A DNA stretch of 64,000 bases from CAWUEX02 sp038148375 (GTDB lineage Bacteria > Pseudomonadota > Alphaproteobacteria > Rhodospirillales > Rhodospirillaceae), in the NCBI GenBank assembly GCA_038148375.1, contig JAYQVH010000011.1:42529-106528 (forward strand), written 5' to 3'. Numbering within the stretch: position 1 is the stretch's first letter; each line of letters opens with the position of its first letter. The notes beneath the pieces were generated by a model, which searched no databases, was not told the origin of the DNA, and saw only the letters and a program-made list of their open reading frames with translations. A program made the position numbers and the translations under genes. Shown piece by piece: positions 61,379 to 64,000 of the stretch.

Positions 61379-63970
61379 ATGCTTGATCGTTCCGCAAAGT
61401 CCGTGCTGCTTGGCTCAGCCGCCGCAGTTGTGATGACAGTCAGCACAGCCGCATCCGCGAAGCAGTTCAGCGTCGAGGAAATCGTCGTCACCGCGCGTCA
61501 GCGTTCTGAAAGTCTGCAGGAAATTCCGCTCACGATCACGGCCTACACCGCCGATGATATTATCGCGGGCGGCTTTCAGGATTTCGGAGATCTGGCCCAG
61601 CAGACCGCCGGCCTCGTGTTCGAGACCCGCATGGCAGGCACCACTCCGGGACGTATCGATTCTCTGATCCGCCTGCGCGGCGTTACCGGCGCGGGGGGCA
61701 CGAACGATCACCTGGCGCCGACGTCGCTGTTCGTCGACGGCATCTTCATGCTCGGCAACTCGAACGTCATCGGCCTAGGCGATCTCGAACGGGTCGAAGT
61801 TATCAAAGGGCCGCAGTCAGCCTTCTTCGGCCGCAACACTTTCGCCGGTGCGATCAACTACATTACCAAGAACCCGGATCTGGAAGAGTACCAGAATCGC
61901 TTGAATGTCTCCGCCGGCACTTATGACAACTACGACGTCCATGCGTCCTTCAACGGACCGCTGGTGGAAGGCAAGCTGGGCTATTCCTTGAATGCGCGGC
62001 TATACAACAAAGGCGGGGAGTGGACCGCCACCGACGGCGGGGAACTCGGCGAAGAGAGCACCCGGACAATTTCCGCGGTGCTCTACGCCGAACCGACCGA
62101 GAATTCCTCGTTCAAGTTGCGCGGTGTGTACCAAAAAGACGACGATGGCCCGGCTGTGGCGGCCTTCGTCGGAACCGACGATCTGATTGCGGCTAATACA
62201 TGCGCCGGCCTGTCCTTTGACCGCCTGGATGAGGATGGTAACCCGACCACTATCACCCCGGCGCAAAATGGCTTGCGGCCCTACTGGTGCGGTGACGTGC
62301 CAAAATTCGGCAGCCAGTTCGGTCCGACATTCTCTAGCGAGACCTCCACCCGGCCCGCTGCTCTGGCTCAGCCCGGCCGTGTCGGTTTCATCGCCACGCC
62401 GTTCTCACTGCTGATCGGCCCGCAGCCGGACTTGATTCAGACTGCACTTCTCGACGTCACCTTCATCCCGGGTGTACCCAAGCTTGATGGCTTCGGCATG
62501 GAACGCTACCAGAAGCGCATTTCCTTTAACGGCGATATCGAGTTTTGGAACGGACATACCTTTACGATCCTCGCCGGCTGGAATGAATCTGGTGTCAACT
62601 TCCTGCGCGATTATGATCGCCGCGATGCGTCCGGCTGGTATTCGGTTGATCCGAAATACGGTGAAGATTACAGCGCCGAGGCCCGTGTCAGTTCGCCCCA
62701 GGATGAGCGTCTGCGTTGGCTCGGTGGCTTGACCTACTACGACCAGGAATACGTCACCAGCGGCGCGGGGGGGTTGCTTGTCGCGAACTGTACCGCGTCC
62801 CTGCAATCCGGCGCGTGCGCCACCAGTGGTCCGGGCGTGTTCACACTGCCGCCGACATCCGGCAACACGGCCGAAGTGTGGGCGGTCTACGGCTCGATCG
62901 ACTATGACATCACAGAGGAACTTACTCTGTCTGTCGAAGCGCGCTATTCCGAGGACCAGCGCACGGTTGCGCAGTCTGGTTTCTCGTTCACCGATACCTA
63001 CAAGGAAATCACGCCGCGCGTCATTCTGAGCTATCAGCCCAGCGACGATACCAACCTATATGGGCAATTCTCGCGCGGTATTCTGCCGGGAACGACAAAC
63101 GGCCTGGTGGCGATCTGTAGTAACGATGAGTTTCTTGTGCCGTACACCTCGCCGATTACGGGCCAGCAATCGACGGCTTCGGAATGCGCCCAGATCGCGT
63201 CCCAGCTTCCCGGCGGCGAAGCGGCCGGATCAACGCCGTCGCAGAAACTGAACTCTTTCGAAATCGGCTGGAAGCAAGCCGTGTTCGACGGGCGCGCACG
63301 CTTTAACGCGGCGGCCTACTACTACGAATGGAAAAATCTGCCGTATGGGCTGAGTATTTCCTATGTCCGTGACGATGAAAACCCTGCTCTGCGCGACCGC
63401 ATTCCCAACTCCTTCGCAAATTCGCTCGGTGTGTCCGTTTCCGGCAGCCAGGAACTTTATGGTTTGGAAATTGAGTCCGGTTTCGCGATTACGGAAAACT
63501 GGGATGCCCAGTTGAACGTCAGTTGGCAGCAAAACAAATGGACCGACTTCAAAAACACGTCCACTAGGCAATCCACCGCTCTGACTAACTTGGACGGTCT
63601 GAAGGCGACCCGCTATCCCGAATGGCAGGCCAATCTGTCGACCACCTACCAGGATGAACTCAACTCAACATGGGATTGGTTCGTCCGCGGTGACTTCATC
63701 TACTCCGGGGAATACTGGGCCGATCTGCCGAACCTGATTCGTGGTCCCGACTACTTCCTGACCCATGCGCGGGCCGGTATTTCCAAAGAGGGTCTGCGTG
63801 TCGAACTCTACGTCCGTAATCTCTTCGACACCAAGGCATGGCTGGGTGCCAGCGAGACCATCGACTTTGGTTATGACGCCGGTAACTTTAACTTCCTGGC
63901 ATTCCGCGGTATCGCAATTAACCCGCAACAAAAGCGCCAATTCGGTCTCCGTTCGACCATCGACTTCTAG
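61379..63970 (+). CDS. TonB-dependent receptor, divergent fifth copy
   Basis: Outer-membrane receptor, 863 aa from ATG 61379, preceded by AGGGGGAG (61362-61369). Signal peptide SVLLGSAAAVVMTVSTAASA, TonB box EEIVVTARQR, plug with RVEVIKGPQSAFFGRNTFAG, barrel ending LRSTIDF. It lacks the FWDGSYIG motif and the receptor-block cysteine pattern, so it belongs to a different specificity group. It has cysteine clusters of its own (NTCAG, YWCGDV, SGACATSG). The gene ends 30 bp before the window edge; its terminator is not seen. Confidence 0.93.
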   Translation: MLDRSAKSVLLGSAAAVVMTVSTAASAKQFSVEEIVVTARQRSESLQEIPLTITAYTADDIIAGGFQDFGDLAQQTAGLVFETRMAGTTPGRIDSLIRLRGVTGAGGTNDHLAPTSLFVDGIFMLGNSNVIGLGDLERVEVIKGPQSAFFGRNTFAGAINYITKNPDLEEYQNRLNVSAGTYDNYDVHASFNGPLVEGKLGYSLNARLYNKGGEWTATDGGELGEESTRTISAVLYAEPTENSSFKLRGVYQKDDDGPAVAAFVGTDDLIAANTCAGLSFDRLDEDGNPTTITPAQNGLRPYWCGDVPKFGSQFGPTFSSETSTRPAALAQPGRVGFIATPFSLLIGPQPDLIQTALLDVTFIPGVPKLDGFGMERYQKRISFNGDIEFWNGHTFTILAGWNESGVNFLRDYDRRDASGWYSVDPKYGEDYSAEARVSSPQDERLRWLGGLTYYDQEYVTSGAGGLLVANCTASLQSGACATSGPGVFTLPPTSGNTAEVWAVYGSIDYDITEELTLSVEARYSEDQRTVAQSGFSFTDTYKEITPRVILSYQPSDDTNLYGQFSRGILPGTTNGLVAICSNDEFLVPYTSPITGQQSTASECAQIASQLPGGEAAGSTPSQKLNSFEIGWKQAVFDGRARFNAAAYYYEWKNLPYGLSISYVRDDENPALRDRIPNSFANSLGVSVSGSQELYGLEIESGFAITENWDAQLNVSWQQNKWTDFKNTSTRQSTALTNLDGLKATRYPEWQANLSTTYQDELNSTWDWFVRGDFIYSGEYWADLPNLIRGPDYFLTHARAGISKEGLRVELYVRNLFDTKAWLGASETIDFGYDAGNFNFLAFRGIAINPQQKRQFGLRSTIDF

Positions 63971-64000
63971 GACCCAACACAGGGGAGGGGTCCCTCGGGC

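Overview
The window comes from an alphaproteobacterial chromosome, probably Rhodospirillales-like. It carries gcrA and popZ, which are restricted to Alphaproteobacteria, the alphaproteobacterial pcm-tolC-popZ...valS neighbourhood, and DUF1491, DUF2177 and PAS_5 family proteins. No plasmid, phage or insertion-sequence gene is visible. The lower-level placement is inference.

Layout: 1-3.7 kb is a MacAB/FtsX-type ABC export operon (ATPase, permease, truncated HlyD adaptor), followed by a MATE exporter. 5.3-9.2 kb holds motA with an unknown neighbour gene, a DUF1491 protein, a modA-like gene with a repeat-expanded C-terminus, and gcrA. 9.2-18.4 kb holds a 2-hydroxyacid dehydrogenase, a metallo-beta-lactamase-fold hydrolase and a complete type I secretion set (HlyD adaptor, ABC exporter, TolC) interleaved with a CHASE2 nucleotide cyclase. 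tRNA-Asn and tRNA-Cys follow.

18.9-22.0 kb is the pcm-tolC-popZ core; its usual next gene, valS, lies 16.5 kb away at 38.5 kb. The intervening block is the most distinctive part of the window. It holds an IclR regulator, four tandem paralogous TonB-dependent receptors (TBDRs), a phytanoyl-CoA-dioxygenase-like enzyme, a SAM methyltransferase, and a reverse-strand group (a SPINDLY-type glycosyltransferase broken by an in-frame stop, an exported Rossmann protein, DUF2177). Each receptor has its own near-identical terminator. The intergenic regions before receptors 2-4 share a 19-bp dyad-type motif with the half-site CAAAGTA, 160-190 bp before the start codon. I read the block as a substrate-specific outer-membrane uptake locus whose ligand is unknown.

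38.5-50.8 kb is mostly housekeeping and envelope functions: valS, a TPR/GT9-like protein, an orphan family-5 solute-binding protein, ilvD, a GH17-GT2 fusion glucan synthase, a PAS_5 protein with a probable premature stop, and an acyltransferase-3. 50.8-54.4 kb is a flavoprotein, an alpha/beta hydrolase, a cupin and a PepSY-type membrane protein. 54.6-57.4 kb is a membrane protein/TetR divergon followed by an exported alpha/beta hydrolase with an atypical nucleophile elbow. 57.4-58.6 kb (Nudix, peptidase E) looks AT-richer and ends beside a fragment resembling a tRNA-Glu 3' end. 58.7-64 kb is an exported aldo/keto reductase, an XRE regulator, xthA and a fifth, divergent TBDR.

All coordinates and motifs were read by eye. 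Family names come from recognised motifs, not searches.
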